From: Leifsonia sp. Leaf336
GTDB lineage: Bacteria > Actinomycetota > Actinomycetes > Actinomycetales > Microbacteriaceae
DNA length: 64,000 nt
NCBI RefSeq assembly: GCF_001423695.1
Contig: NZ_LMOZ01000003.1
Coordinates: 1 to 64,000 of the forward strand
Direction of reading: 5' to 3'
Shown here: positions 16,093-23,953 of the stretch, piece after piece
Numbering within the stretch: the stretch's first letter is position 1
Layout: the number at the start of each line of letters is the position of its first letter
Translations under genes and position numbers: made by a program
The notes under the pieces: generated by a model
The model's database searches: none
Seen by the model: only the letters and a program-made list of their open reading frames with translations
Told to the model about the DNA's origin: nothing

Positions 16093-17433
16093 GTGACAGC
16101 ACCCTCGACCACCCGCCGGGTGACGGGCGTGACGGCGCTGGCGGTCGAGACGACCCCCCTCGACGACGTCCGGCATCTCGTCCCCTTCCTCGACTCCCGC
16201 CGACCGCTCATGTGGATCCGCAAAGGCGAGGGGATCGCCGGCATCGGCGAAGTGCTGCGACTCGAGTTCCGGGGGCCGCAGCGCATCCGGGAGGCGTCGG
16301 AGGCGTGGCGGCGGACGGTCCGAGCGGCGCAGGTGACCGACGGAGTGCGCACGCCGGGCACCGGCCTGGTCGCGTTCGGGACGTTCGCGTTCGACGACGA
16401 GAGCTCGGCCACCAGTGTGCTGATCGTCCCGGAGATCGTGCTCGGCCGGCGCGGCGGACGCAGCTGGATCACGCGGATCCGGCCCCTGGACAACGCCGAC
16501 GACGCCAACGACGACGCGGCGAGCGACGACAGCAGGGGTGCGGCCTCGTCGTCGCATGCCGGACATCCGACGCTCGCGAACAGCTACCTCCCTCGCCCGG
16601 TCGCGTTCGGCGACGAATACCGGCTGAGCCTGCTCCCGGCCGGGCTCGACGAAGGCGGCTACCGCTCGGCGGTCGCGACGGCCGTCTCCAAGATCCGCGA
16701 GCACGACCTGTCGAAGGTCGTACTCGCCCGCGAGCTCTCGGCCCATCTGCCGCTCGAGTCCGACGTGCGCCGTGCGCTCGTCGAGCTCGCGCTCGGCTAC
16801 CCCGACTGCTGGACCTTCGCCGTCGACGGCCTCGTCGGGTCGTCTCCGGAGACACTCGTGCGCGTGCACCACGGCACCGTGACGGCGCGGGTCCTGGCCG
16901 GCACGCGGTCCCGCGGGCGCGACGCCGCCAGCGACAACGAGTCCGCCGCCGCCCTCACCGCGTCGGTCAAAGACCAGGACGAGCACCGGTTCGCCGTGTC
17001 GAGCGTGCTCGACGCGCTCCGCCCGCACAGCGCAGACCTCGCGGCCAGCGACCTCCCGTTCACCCTGAAACTCCCGAACCTCTGGCACCTGGCCACCGAC
17101 ATCGCGGGCACCCTGAGCGACGGAGCGAGTTCGCTCGACCTCGCGGACGCCCTCCACCCGACAGCGGCCGTCGCCGGCACCCCGACCCGGGAGGCCGTGG
17201 CGCTGATCCGCGAGCTGGAGCCGTTCGACCGTGGACGCTATGCGGGGCCGGTCGGCTGGGTCGGCGGCGACGGGGACGGCGAGTGGGCGATCGCCCTCCG
17301 CTGTGCGCAGCTCACCGACACCGGTGACCTCACCGCGTACGCGGGCGCAGGTATCGTGGCGGACTCCGACCCCGCGACGGAGTACGCCGAGACGACCATG
17401 AAGTTCCGACCGATCGTCGAGGCGTTCGGCTGA
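16093..17433 (+). CDS. menF: Isochorismate synthase
   Basis: This 446-residue chorismate-utilising enzyme converts chorismate to isochorismate, the entry step to menaquinone. The chorismate-binding domain occupies the C-terminal ~260 residues. It contains KVVLARELSAHLP, ETLVRVHHGTVTARVLAGTRSRG, LHPTAAVAGTP and YAGPVGWVGGDGDGEWAIALR. It starts at a GTG 6 nt after TAGGCT (16081-16086), so it is probably leaderless. It is divergent from menG. An entC-type siderophore role is less likely, because the neighbours are menaquinone genes. Confidence 0.93.
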   Translation: MTAPSTTRRVTGVTALAVETTPLDDVRHLVPFLDSRRPLMWIRKGEGIAGIGEVLRLEFRGPQRIREASEAWRRTVRAAQVTDGVRTPGTGLVAFGTFAFDDESSATSVLIVPEIVLGRRGGRSWITRIRPLDNADDANDDAASDDSRGAASSSHAGHPTLANSYLPRPVAFGDEYRLSLLPAGLDEGGYRSAVATAVSKIREHDLSKVVLARELSAHLPLESDVRRALVELALGYPDCWTFAVDGLVGSSPETLVRVHHGTVTARVLAGTRSRGRDAASDNESAAALTASVKDQDEHRFAVSSVLDALRPHSADLAASDLPFTLKLPNLWHLATDIAGTLSDGASSLDLADALHPTAAVAGTPTREAVALIRELEPFDRGRYAGPVGWVGGDGDGEWAIALRCAQLTDTGDLTAYAGAGIVADSDPATEYAETTMKFRPIVEAFG

Positions 17434-17466
17434 ACGCGCGGCATCCCCGCCGCTAGCCGGAGCCGC

Positions 17467-18348
17467 TCAGGAGGCCGCGAGCCGCGCCTTCTCGACCTCG
17501 ACGTCATAGTCGGGCTCCGGCCACTCCAGCTCCAGGTCCTCCAGTGCGTGGATGAGCAGGTGCTGCACGGCGAGCCGCGCGTACCACTTGCGGTCGGCCG
17601 GCACGACATACCAGGGGGCGTACGACGTCGAGGTGCGGCCGAACACGATCTGGTACGCATCCTGGTAGGAGTCCCACAGCAGTCGCTCGCCGACGTCGCC
17701 CGGGTTGTACTTCCACTGCTTGTCCGGGCGATCGAGACGCGACGCAAGTCGCGCCTTCTGCTCGCCCTTGCTCAGGTGCAGCATCACCTTCACGATCGTC
17801 GTCCCCGACTCGGCCAGCTCGAGCTCGAAGTCGTTGATCGCGCCGTAGCGCCGGTCGATCTCCTCGTCGGGAGCGAGGTTGCGCACTCTGCCGATCAGGA
17901 CGTCCTCGTAGTGGGACCGATCGAACACACCGACCTCGCCCGAACCAGGGACGTGCTTCCAGATCCGCCAGAGGAAGTCGTGGGCGAGCTCCTCCTGCGT
18001 CGGCTTCTTGAACCCCGCGTACCGGACGCCGCCGAGGTTCATCTGACCGACGACGTGGGTGACGATGCCGCCCTTGCCCGCCGTGTCCATCGCCTGCAGC
18101 ACGAGCAGCACGCTGCGCCGCTCGCCCAAGGTCCCCGCCGCGAAGAGGCGTTCCTGCAGGTCGGCGAGGATCGCCGCGCCGTCGGCGAGCGCCTTCTCGC
18201 CGTCCTTCTTGCCACCGGTGAAGCCCGGTGTGGAGGCGGTGTCCTGGTCGGAGAGGCGGAAGCCCTCCCCCACCCGTACCAGCGGATCCGGATCTTCTGC
18301 CCAGTACTTCTCGCGTCCCACGTCGCCTCCTTGCTCGGGTCGCACCAT
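17467..18348 (-). CDS. ppk2: Polyphosphate kinase 2 family protein
   Basis: This 293-residue PPK2 enzyme transfers phosphate between polyphosphate and nucleotides. Walker A-like QAMDTAGKGG (85-94) and Walker B-like VFDRSHYED (141-149) frame a P-loop kinase fold. The lid helix RRYGAINDFE and the KYNPGDVGERLLWDSYQ segment follow. It is a one-domain class I/III-type PPK2. Whether it prefers ADP or AMP cannot be told by eye. The 3' end faces menF with a 33-bp gap. Confidence 0.92.
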   Translation of the reverse strand: MVRPEQGGDVGREKYWAEDPDPLVRVGEGFRLSDQDTASTPGFTGGKKDGEKALADGAAILADLQERLFAAGTLGERRSVLLVLQAMDTAGKGGIVTHVVGQMNLGGVRYAGFKKPTQEELAHDFLWRIWKHVPGSGEVGVFDRSHYEDVLIGRVRNLAPDEEIDRRYGAINDFELELAESGTTIVKVMLHLSKGEQKARLASRLDRPDKQWKYNPGDVGERLLWDSYQDAYQIVFGRTSTSYAPWYVVPADRKWYARLAVQHLLIHALEDLELEWPEPDYDVEVEKARLAAS

Positions 18349-18374
18349 CGTACGGCGGCTCGGCTACCGCCGCC

Positions 18375-20297
18375 TCATATCCCGGCGGCGTCGAGCACCG
18401 GCTCGAACGCGTCCGGCCGGTGCAGCACCACTCTGGTCTTCACTCCGTCGGGGAACAGGCGCACAATGTCCGCAGCCCGTGCCCGGTCGTCGACCGTGAC
18501 ATCGATCGTCTCGCGCCAGCGCCCGTCGGGCATCCGCTGCAGCGTCGCCTCCCAGATGAGCCCCGGCGTCGCGCGCGCCTGCAGGCGCAAGTGGATGCCG
18601 ACGGCGCGCCGCCGCCCGAGCAACGACAGGAGGCCCCGGTAGATCGCCGCCCGGCGGGTGGCGACCAGCCACGCGTCGAGGGTGCGCACCAGCAGGTCAG
18701 CGCTCCACAGGATGGTCGTGGCGAGGCCGCCCCTCGACTGGTACACGTCGACCGCATAGACCCCGGCCAGGCGGCGCAGAGTCTGGCGCAGCGCCTCCTC
18801 GGTGATCCCCTGCTCCAGGGTGCTGTGCAGGGAGAACGGCACGGCCGGCCGCGCCGGGAGGTCTCCGGCACGCAGCGCCGCGCGGTCGTGCACGGTCTGT
18901 CCGTCGCCGAAGAACGGCCGCAGTTCCGCGAGCAGCGCGGCCACCGACGCCCCTGGCGGCTCCTTCTCGATCAGCCCGGCGGTATCGGCGTACGCGATGG
19001 CCTCGTGGAGTGCCCCCAGTCGGAAACCGGGTGTCAGCGCCGGCCCCGCCTTCACCGTGACGAGCACGTCGGAGCCGTCGAGGTCCAGCCGAACCGGGTT
19101 CTCCCGGCCATCGATGCGCGGGACGAGGTCGAGCACGTGCTCGATCGCCAGCGTCCGGATGCCGGACGGGATCGGCAGGCGCCCGAGCGGGGAGCCGGCG
19201 ACAACGAGGTGCGTCACGCTGAACCCGGCGGCGTGCGCATGTGCGGCGACCTGCGCCGCGACCATCCCGCCGAGACTGAAACCGGCGAGCACGACCGGCT
19301 CCCCCGGGGCGATGCCCGCCTCCCGCATGGTCGCCAGTGCCGCGCGGGTGATGGTCGCCTCGTACTCGGCGCCGATCACGAGGTCGGCCGTCAGGTCGTT
19401 CGGCGCGACGCCGGGGCGCGGGTGCCACGATTTCGTGCTCGGGAACTGCACGATCCAGTGCCGCACGCCCTCGTGCACGCGCTCGACCAACCGGATCACC
19501 GCGGTGTCGATGCGCTCGTCGAGGTCGGGGTCGCAGAGGTCGTCGATCTCGCGCTGGCTGAGCAGCAGGTCGCGGAGCGTGTGCACCGAGCGGCGTCGCA
19601 TCCCGCCCGCCGCGAGCCCGGTGCGGCCGAGCGGGTCTGGGACCGGGCCGAGCTCGAGCCCGAGCAGGCCTGCCGGCACGTCGACGAGGCCGGGCGAGGG
19701 CGTGTACTCGTCGCCGGCTCCCGGATCGTCCCACCAGCGCAGGAAGTCGTGCAGGAGCGGGAACTGCTGCTCAAGGAGGTCGTCGTAGCCGAGCAGCACC
19801 GCGTCGTGGCCGTCGCGCAGCAGGCCGCGCTTCCGGCCGAGGCCCACGGTCTTGCGCAGCAGCGCCGGAAGCGTGAACACGGCGAGATACGGCCGCGCCC
19901 GCCAGCGAGGCACGACGATGCCCACGACTCCCACCAGCAGGGCGAGCGGCGCCAGCAGCCAGCCGGTGACTCGAGCGACGCCACCGGTCAGTCGCGGCGC
20001 GGCCGACAGGTAGAGGCCGCTCAGGGCCGTCCGCCGCGACCGGCGCTGTCGCGGAGCGGGCACAGGGAACGGGTACGGCTGCTCGCGCCCTCGCTCGATC
20101 GCGTACCACGCCCACTCGGCCACGAGCGCGATGAAGCCGACGACCAGAGCCACGACGGCCGCCGCGACTCCCACCCCGAGCAGCGCGAGCCCGACCGCCA
20201 GGGCCAGCGGCAAACCGACGACGAATCCGAGGACCAGCGCCGTCCACCCCGCCGCCGACCTCCCGCGCCAGAGGTGGGGCGGCAGCTGGCTGAGCAT
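18375..20297 (-). CDS. Membrane-anchored alpha/beta hydrolase-like protein, function unknown
   Basis: This 640-residue protein has two or three N-terminal membrane helices (~18-65 and ~105-130), then a large soluble part. VVLAGFSLGGMVAAQVAAHAHA at ~345-365 is a nucleophile elbow with Ser, and the sequence before it (TADLVIGAEYEATITRAAL) fits an alpha/beta hydrolase core. A lipase- or esterase-like role at the membrane is the best guess. I do not recognise a named family for the whole protein, and the acid and His of the triad are not obvious. It is monocistronic, 26 bp from ppk2 in the same direction. Confidence 0.75.
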   Translation of the reverse strand: MLSQLPPHLWRGRSAAGWTALVLGFVVGLPLALAVGLALLGVGVAAAVVALVVGFIALVAEWAWYAIERGREQPYPFPVPAPRQRRSRRTALSGLYLSAAPRLTGGVARVTGWLLAPLALLVGVVGIVVPRWRARPYLAVFTLPALLRKTVGLGRKRGLLRDGHDAVLLGYDDLLEQQFPLLHDFLRWWDDPGAGDEYTPSPGLVDVPAGLLGLELGPVPDPLGRTGLAAGGMRRRSVHTLRDLLLSQREIDDLCDPDLDERIDTAVIRLVERVHEGVRHWIVQFPSTKSWHPRPGVAPNDLTADLVIGAEYEATITRAALATMREAGIAPGEPVVLAGFSLGGMVAAQVAAHAHAAGFSVTHLVVAGSPLGRLPIPSGIRTLAIEHVLDLVPRIDGRENPVRLDLDGSDVLVTVKAGPALTPGFRLGALHEAIAYADTAGLIEKEPPGASVAALLAELRPFFGDGQTVHDRAALRAGDLPARPAVPFSLHSTLEQGITEEALRQTLRRLAGVYAVDVYQSRGGLATTILWSADLLVRTLDAWLVATRRAAIYRGLLSLLGRRRAVGIHLRLQARATPGLIWEATLQRMPDGRWRETIDVTVDDRARAADIVRLFPDGVKTRVVLHRPDAFEPVLDAAGI

Positions 20298-20335
20298 GCG
20301 GTCAGCCTAACCGCGACCTCTGTCGAGGCCCGGCG

Positions 20336-20373
20336 ACGCACCCTAGCCAGACGCACCCTAGCCAGACGCACCC
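20336..20373. repeat. 15-bp direct repeat, 2.5 copies
   Basis: ACGCACCCTAGCCAG occurs at 20336-20350 and 20351-20365, with a further ACGCACCC at 20366-20373. It lies in the 115-bp gap between the divergent hydrolase-like gene and the SHOCT-domain gene. The CCCTAGCC core could affect promoter spacing. Confidence 0.8.
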
Positions 20374-20412
20374 GCTCACCGCTACGTTGTCCGCAATCGA
20401 GAGGAGCTCGTC

Positions 20413-20799
20413 GTGAACGGATTCTGGAACTTCTTCTGGCTGATCTTCTGGGCTTTCGCCTTCGTCGCCTACTTGATGGTTCTTTTCACGATCCTGGTCG
20501 ACCTGTTCCGCGACGAGAAGCTCAACGGATGGTGGAAGGCCGTCTGGGTGATCTTCCTCATCTTCGTCCCCTGGCTCACCGCTCTGGTGTACCTGATCGC
20601 GCGTGGCCGCGGTATGGCCGAGCGCAACTCCCGCTCGCGACAGACCGTGCCGGAGGACACCGACTACTACACGCACCCCACCCCGTCGGCGACGCCGGCC
20701 GCCGACATCCAGCAGGCGCAGGATCTGCTCGACAAGGGCGTCATCAGCAAGAACGAGTTCGACGCGCTCAAGGCCAAGGCCCTGGGAAACCGCTTCTAA
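20413..20799 (+). CDS. Small membrane protein with C-terminal SHOCT domain
   Basis: This 128-residue protein starts at GTG 20413 after a GAGGAG site. Residues 4-30 and 42-65 form two membrane helices rich in Trp and Phe, like the phospholipase D nuclease N-terminal (PLDc_N) region. The last ~30 residues (DIQQAQDLLDKGVISKNEFDALKAKAL) are a SHOCT motif, a short oligomerisation domain. It has no catalytic residues. The function is unknown and it is probably a membrane scaffold. Confidence 0.85.
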   Translation: MNGFWNFFWLIFWAFAFVAYLMVLFTILVDLFRDEKLNGWWKAVWVIFLIFVPWLTALVYLIARGRGMAERNSRSRQTVPEDTDYYTHPTPSATPAADIQQAQDLLDKGVISKNEFDALKAKALGNRF

Positions 20800-20856
20800 A
20801 TTCCACGTCATATCGCGGCGCACGACACGCCACCAGAAACTCGTGACACGATGGTC

Positions 20857-20884
20857 TTGCATCCGACGGCTCCGGATGTAATAT
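20857..20884 (+). promoter_or_regulatory. Promoter of the tandem GntR genes
   Basis: TTGCAT (20857-20862), a 16-bp spacer and TAATAT (20879-20884) end 6 nt before the ATG at 20891. This is a strong sigma-70-like promoter giving a leaderless transcript. Confidence 0.65.
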
Positions 20885-20890
20885 TCATGT

Positions 20891-21586
20891 ATGCCTGTAC
20901 CCATTGCAGAAGCCGTCAGTCCCCGGCGGCTCATCCGCGACGAAGTCTTCATTCGTCTGCTCGACGCCATCGTCGACGGGGATCTCACGCCCGGAGAGCA
21001 GCTCTACGACGCTGAGATCGAGAAGTGGGTCGGGGTCTCCCGCACCCCCGTCCGCGAAGCGCTCAACCAGCTGGCCGCCATGGGCCTCGTCGAGATCATG
21101 CCCCAGAAGCGCACCAGGGTCACCCCGATCGACCCGGTGCGTCTGCGCGCCCTGATCGACACGGTCGGCAGCCTCATGACCGGCGTCGTACGCGACGCGA
21201 CGCCGCTGCTCACCGACGAGGACAAGGATGCGCTCCGCGCGTTCAAGGAGCGCGTGGGAGACGGCACGGAGATGGCCGACCTGGTGCGCGAGCGCGTCTT
21301 CACCGACGGCTTCGTCAATGTCTTCCTCCGCCGGCTCGACAACCGCACGATCGCGAAGCTGTTCTCCCGCCACCTCCCCGAGGTGCGCCGGGCGCTGATC
21401 GCGGCCCCGTCCTCCCAGGCTTTCGCCGCGGGTGCGCCGCACGCAAAAGCGGCCATCGACGCCGCCATCGCCGGCAACGGCGCCAAAGCCGCGACCGCCG
21501 TCGTCGAATTCTGGAACAAGGGCCTCGTCACGGTCGTCGACGAGTTCGCCGCGAACGCCGCACCCACTGTGAAGGAGGGGCGCTGA
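20891..21586 (+). CDS. GntR-family regulator, first of a coupled pair
   Basis: This 231-residue protein has a GntR winged helix at residues ~14-80 (DEVFIRLLDAIVDGDLTPGEQL, VSRTPVREALNQLAAMGLVEI). It then has an all-helical C-terminal part of about 150 residues in the position of an FCD domain. The metal-binding Asp/His set of typical FCD domains is not evident. The stop overlaps the start of a second, homologous regulator (TGATG). The effector and targets are unknown. The two products probably form a heterodimer or antagonistic pair. Confidence 0.88.
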   Translation: MPVPIAEAVSPRRLIRDEVFIRLLDAIVDGDLTPGEQLYDAEIEKWVGVSRTPVREALNQLAAMGLVEIMPQKRTRVTPIDPVRLRALIDTVGSLMTGVVRDATPLLTDEDKDALRAFKERVGDGTEMADLVRERVFTDGFVNVFLRRLDNRTIAKLFSRHLPEVRRALIAAPSSQAFAAGAPHAKAAIDAAIAGNGAKAATAVVEFWNKGLVTVVDEFAANAAPTVKEGR

Positions 21587-22287
21587 TGCCGCTTCCCGTT
21601 AAAGACTCCGCCCCCGTCGAGCGCCAGCTGCTGCGCGACGTCGTCTACAACCGTCTCTACGAGGGCATCCTCGACGGCACCCTCGAGCCGGGCGAGACCC
21701 TCCTCGACGAGAAGCTGACGGCCTGGCTCGGCGTCTCGCGCACGCCGATCCGCGAGGCCCTGATGAAGCTCGCCGACATCGGCCTGGTCGAGATGGCGCC
21801 CAACCGCTACACGCGGGTCGCCCCCATCGACCTGCGCGCCATCGACGAGGCAATCTACACGACGGGCCTCCTGCACGAGTACGCGGCCCGGACCTCCGTG
21901 CCGACGCTCGACAGCGCAACCCTCGGCCGGCAGGACAAGGCCCTCAAGGAGATCCGCAAGGCCGCCAAGGCGAACAGCCTGCCTGCTCTCGGCCGTGCGC
22001 TCAACGACTTCTTCCTGGAGTTCGAGCGCAGCAGCGACAATGCCGTTCTGCTTTCGATCAGCGAGGGGCTGAGCCCCCAGGTGCTGCGGTACATCGCGGT
22101 GTGGAAGCAGCCGTTCGACACCGACGACCTCCCCGGTCGCGTCGCCGAGATCCTCGAGGCCGCGAAGGCGCACGACGGCGCGAAGGCGGGCGACCTGGTT
22201 CGCGACCTGTACGCGTCGTCACTGACGCAGTTCCTCTCGGACTACCGTCGCTCCGACGCGGAGATCGACGAGAGCCCGGTCGTCTGA
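21586..22287 (+). CDS. GntR-family regulator, second of a coupled pair
   Basis: This 233-residue paralogue of the preceding protein has the same architecture. The winged helix is at ~18-85 (RDVVYNRLYEGILDGTLEPGETL, VSRTPIREALMKLADIGLVEM) and a helical effector part follows. The recognition helices differ slightly (TPVREALNQ and TPIREALMK). The ATG at 21586 uses the last base of the upstream stop codon, so translation is coupled. The tail after the fold is acidic (SDAEIDESPVV). A hairpin terminator follows. Confidence 0.88.
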   Translation: MPLPVKDSAPVERQLLRDVVYNRLYEGILDGTLEPGETLLDEKLTAWLGVSRTPIREALMKLADIGLVEMAPNRYTRVAPIDLRAIDEAIYTTGLLHEYAARTSVPTLDSATLGRQDKALKEIRKAAKANSLPALGRALNDFFLEFERSSDNAVLLSISEGLSPQVLRYIAVWKQPFDTDDLPGRVAEILEAAKAHDGAKAGDLVRDLYASSLTQFLSDYRRSDAEIDESPVV

Positions 22288-22305
22288 CCGTCAGCACTCC
22301 GAGCC

Positions 22306-22333
22306 GTGCCCGGTGCCGAGAGGCATCGGGCAC
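22306..22333 (+). terminator. Hairpin after the GntR pair
   Basis: GTGCCCGGTGCC (22306-22317) pairs with GGCATCGGGCAC (22322-22333), with one mismatch and a 4-nt loop. There is no T-run, which is common in high-GC actinobacteria. It lies between convergent genes. Confidence 0.6.
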
Positions 22334-22363
22334 GTGTGCGTTCGGGGCGCGTCTCGCGAGGAC

Positions 22364-22663
22364 TCAGCCCTCGGCGTCGACCGCGGCACGGCCCGAGACG
22401 ACCGAGCGGATGTACGACGCCACCTTCTCGTGCTCGGGGTGCACGACGTAGCGCTGCAGCGCCGCCTCATCGGCGAAGTCGCTGACCAGCACCACGTCGA
22501 ACTCGTTGACCGGGAGGGAGTTGACGCCCACCTCGAAGCGCTCGATCTCGGGGATCACCGCGGGGAGCGACTCGAGGCCGGCCTTGATCCGCGCTGCCTG
22601 CTCGGCGCGCTCGGCCTCGTCCGTCGACGCGAGCTTCCACATGACCACGTGACGCAGAGTCAA
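22364..22663 (-). CDS. Dabb-family (stress-responsive A/B barrel) protein
   Basis: This 99-residue single-domain dimeric alpha/beta-barrel protein starts MTLRHVVMWKL, with VGVNSLP, FDVVLVSDFADEAALQRYVVHPEH in the middle. These are standard Dabb features. The family is associated with stress or with small-molecule binding, and there is no defined reaction. The ATG overlaps the stop of the glutaredoxin-like gene by 4 bp, so the two form an operon. Confidence 0.9.
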   Translation of the reverse strand: MTLRHVVMWKLASTDEAERAEQAARIKAGLESLPAVIPEIERFEVGVNSLPVNEFDVVLVSDFADEAALQRYVVHPEHEKVASYIRSVVSGRAAVDAEG

Positions 22664-22926
22664 CGTTCCTCCTCCAGCAGGGCTGTGCGCAGACGTGCCG
22701 GGTCCACGCGCCAGTAGGTGTGCTGCCGGCCGTCGATCAGCACGACAGGGATGTCCTCCACATACCGCTCGTGGAGCTCGGCGTCATCGAGGATGCTGCG
22801 CTCTTCGACCTCCACGCCGGGAGCGTCGTCGGGCAGGGCGGCGATCACCGAGCGGATCACGTCACGGGCATCGTCACACAAGTGACAGCCCGGCTTGCCG
22901 ATGAGCGTGACGGTGACGGAAGGCAC
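22660..22926 (-). CDS. Glutaredoxin-like thiol-redox protein
   Basis: This 88-residue thioredoxin-fold protein has the redox pair Cys14-H-L-Cys17 (KPGCHLCDDA). It also has the cis-Pro segment (EDIPVVLIDG) and a short C-terminal helix. It belongs to the glutaredoxin 2 / DUF836 group, close to the FAD-independent mycoredoxin-like proteins, so it may use mycothiol. It starts at ATG 22926 and is followed without a gap by the Dabb gene. Confidence 0.92.
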   Translation of the reverse strand: MPSVTVTLIGKPGCHLCDDARDVIRSVIAALPDDAPGVEVEERSILDDAELHERYVEDIPVVLIDGRQHTYWRVDPARLRTALLEEER

Positions 22927-22944
22927 GTCGACAAGCTTAACGGC

Positions 22945-22974
22945 AAAAAGCGCCGACCCTTTCGGACCGGCGCT
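22945..22974 (-). terminator. Rho-independent terminator of the bS22-type gene
   Basis: On the minus strand, AGCGCCGGTCC pairs with GGTCGGCGCT around GAAAG and is followed by TTTTTG. This is a classic terminator 20 nt after the stop of the 32-residue ribosomal protein gene. Confidence 0.9.
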
Positions 22975-22994
22975 CGAGCAGCAGACGCTGAGGT

Positions 22995-23093
22995 CTACTT
23001 CTTGTTGCGACGCTGGTGGCGCGTCTTGCGAAGAAGCTTGCGGTGCTTCTTCTTCGCCATACGCTTGCGACGCTTCTTGATAACGGAACCCAC
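22995..23093 (-). CDS. bS22-type small ribosomal protein (AURKAIP1/COX24 family), 32 aa
   Basis: The GTG at 23093 is preceded by TTTGTGAGG, spacing 6. It starts a 32-codon frame: M-G-S-V-I-K-K-R-R-K-R-M-A-K-K-K-H, ending in RHQRRNKK. This is the very basic AURKAIP1/COX24 domain, known as the extra small-subunit protein bS22 in mycobacteria (Rv0500B). The upstream HTH gene is the counterpart of Rv0500A, so the pair is syntenic with M. tuberculosis. The frame is too short for routine gene calling, but the motif is unmistakable. Confidence 0.93.
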   Translation of the reverse strand: MGSVIKKRRKRMAKKKHRKLLRKTRHQRRNKK

Positions 23094-23161
23094 GTAGACC
23101 TCACAAAGTTGGTGGTTTGCCGCGGGAAACGCGGCGACACAAGCAGCCAGTCTACCCGACT

Positions 23162-23392
23162 TCACGCCGAGTCCGCGACGCCGCCCTCGAGATGGGGCGC
23201 AACGGTCTTCAACGCCTGCGCGACAGCGGACTCCGGAACCCGGAACGACCGGCCGAAACGGATGGCCGGGAGCTCACCGGCATGGACGAGCCTGTAGACG
23301 GTCATGCGGGAGACGCGCATCATGTCGGCCACTTCGGCGACCGTCAGGAAGCGCACATCCCGTAGGGCGTTCGAGCCCCCTTCGTGAACCAT
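23162..23392 (-). CDS. Excisionase-type HTH DNA-binding protein (Rv0500A-like)
   Basis: This is a 76-residue MerR-like/excisionase winged helix: FLTVAEVADMMRVSRMTVYRLVHAGELPAIRFGRSFRVPESA. There is no effector domain and it is not next to an integrase. The order HTH then bS22-type gene matches Rv0500A-Rv0500B in mycobacteria. It is therefore a conserved chromosomal regulator and not a phage relic. The start ATG has GGAGAGGG 8 nt upstream. Target genes are unknown; it may regulate the downstream bS22-type gene. Confidence 0.9.
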   Translation of the reverse strand: MVHEGGSNALRDVRFLTVAEVADMMRVSRMTVYRLVHAGELPAIRFGRSFRVPESAVAQALKTVAPHLEGGVADSA

Positions 23393-23470
23393 GCGGTGTC
23401 CCTCTCCTGCCCGTCATCGTACTCGGGTCGTGACGACGGGGAACTAGCGAACTCTAGCCGCTTCGAGGGC

Positions 23471-23887
23471 TCAGTCTCTACGCCATTTCTTCGGCGTGAC
23501 GCGCTCGACACGGCGCCGGGTGTCGGCGAGCACCTTGCCGACCGTGCTCGCGAACTCGCGCGTCTCGTCGGCCAGCTCGGCCGTGTACGCCGTCAGGTCG
23601 ACATCGGAGGCGGTGAACGGGATCACCCAGTCCTCCACGGCCTCCAGCGGGGCCGGGTCGAGCCGGTAGTAGCGGTGCTGGCCCTCCTCGCGCACCGACA
23701 CCAGGGAGGCCTCGCGCAGCACCTTGAGATGCTTGGAGACGGTCGGCTGGCTGAGCTCGAGGGTGGCCACGATCTCCGAGACCGAGATCTCGCCGGCGGG
23801 ACGCGAGTCATCCGAGTTGCGGTCGAGCAGCACTCTGAGGATGTCGCGCCGCGTCGGGTCGGCGATCACGTCGAAGATGTCGGCCAT
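23471..23887 (-). CDS. ArsR-family transcriptional regulator
   Basis: This is a 138-residue winged-helix protein. It contains ADIFDVIADPTRRDILRVLLD, a recognition helix in SQPTVSKHLKVLREASLVSV, and the wing EEGQHRYYRLDP. There are no metal-binding Cys pairs, so it is probably not a metal sensor. The C-terminal third (VIPFTASDVDLTAYTAELADETREFASTVGK) is an extra helical part. It is divergent from the potassium uptake operon with a 66-bp gap and may control it. Confidence 0.88.
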   Translation of the reverse strand: MADIFDVIADPTRRDILRVLLDRNSDDSRPAGEISVSEIVATLELSQPTVSKHLKVLREASLVSVREEGQHRYYRLDPAPLEAVEDWVIPFTASDVDLTAYTAELADETREFASTVGKVLADTRRRVERVTPKKWRRD

Positions 23888-23953
23888 TGCACCAGGCTAG
23901 TCGTACGGGTGGCGGAGTACCATGTCCGAAGCTGTCGGTGGGAGGAACGGACG

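Noticed and set aside
15258-17327. Long frame opposite menG and over menF
   Set aside because: Shadow of two well-supported menaquinone genes, Arg-rich without motifs.
23162-23392. Excisionase of a prophage or mobile element
   Set aside because: No integrase is near, and it matches the conserved Rv0500A-type HTH beside the bS22-type gene.
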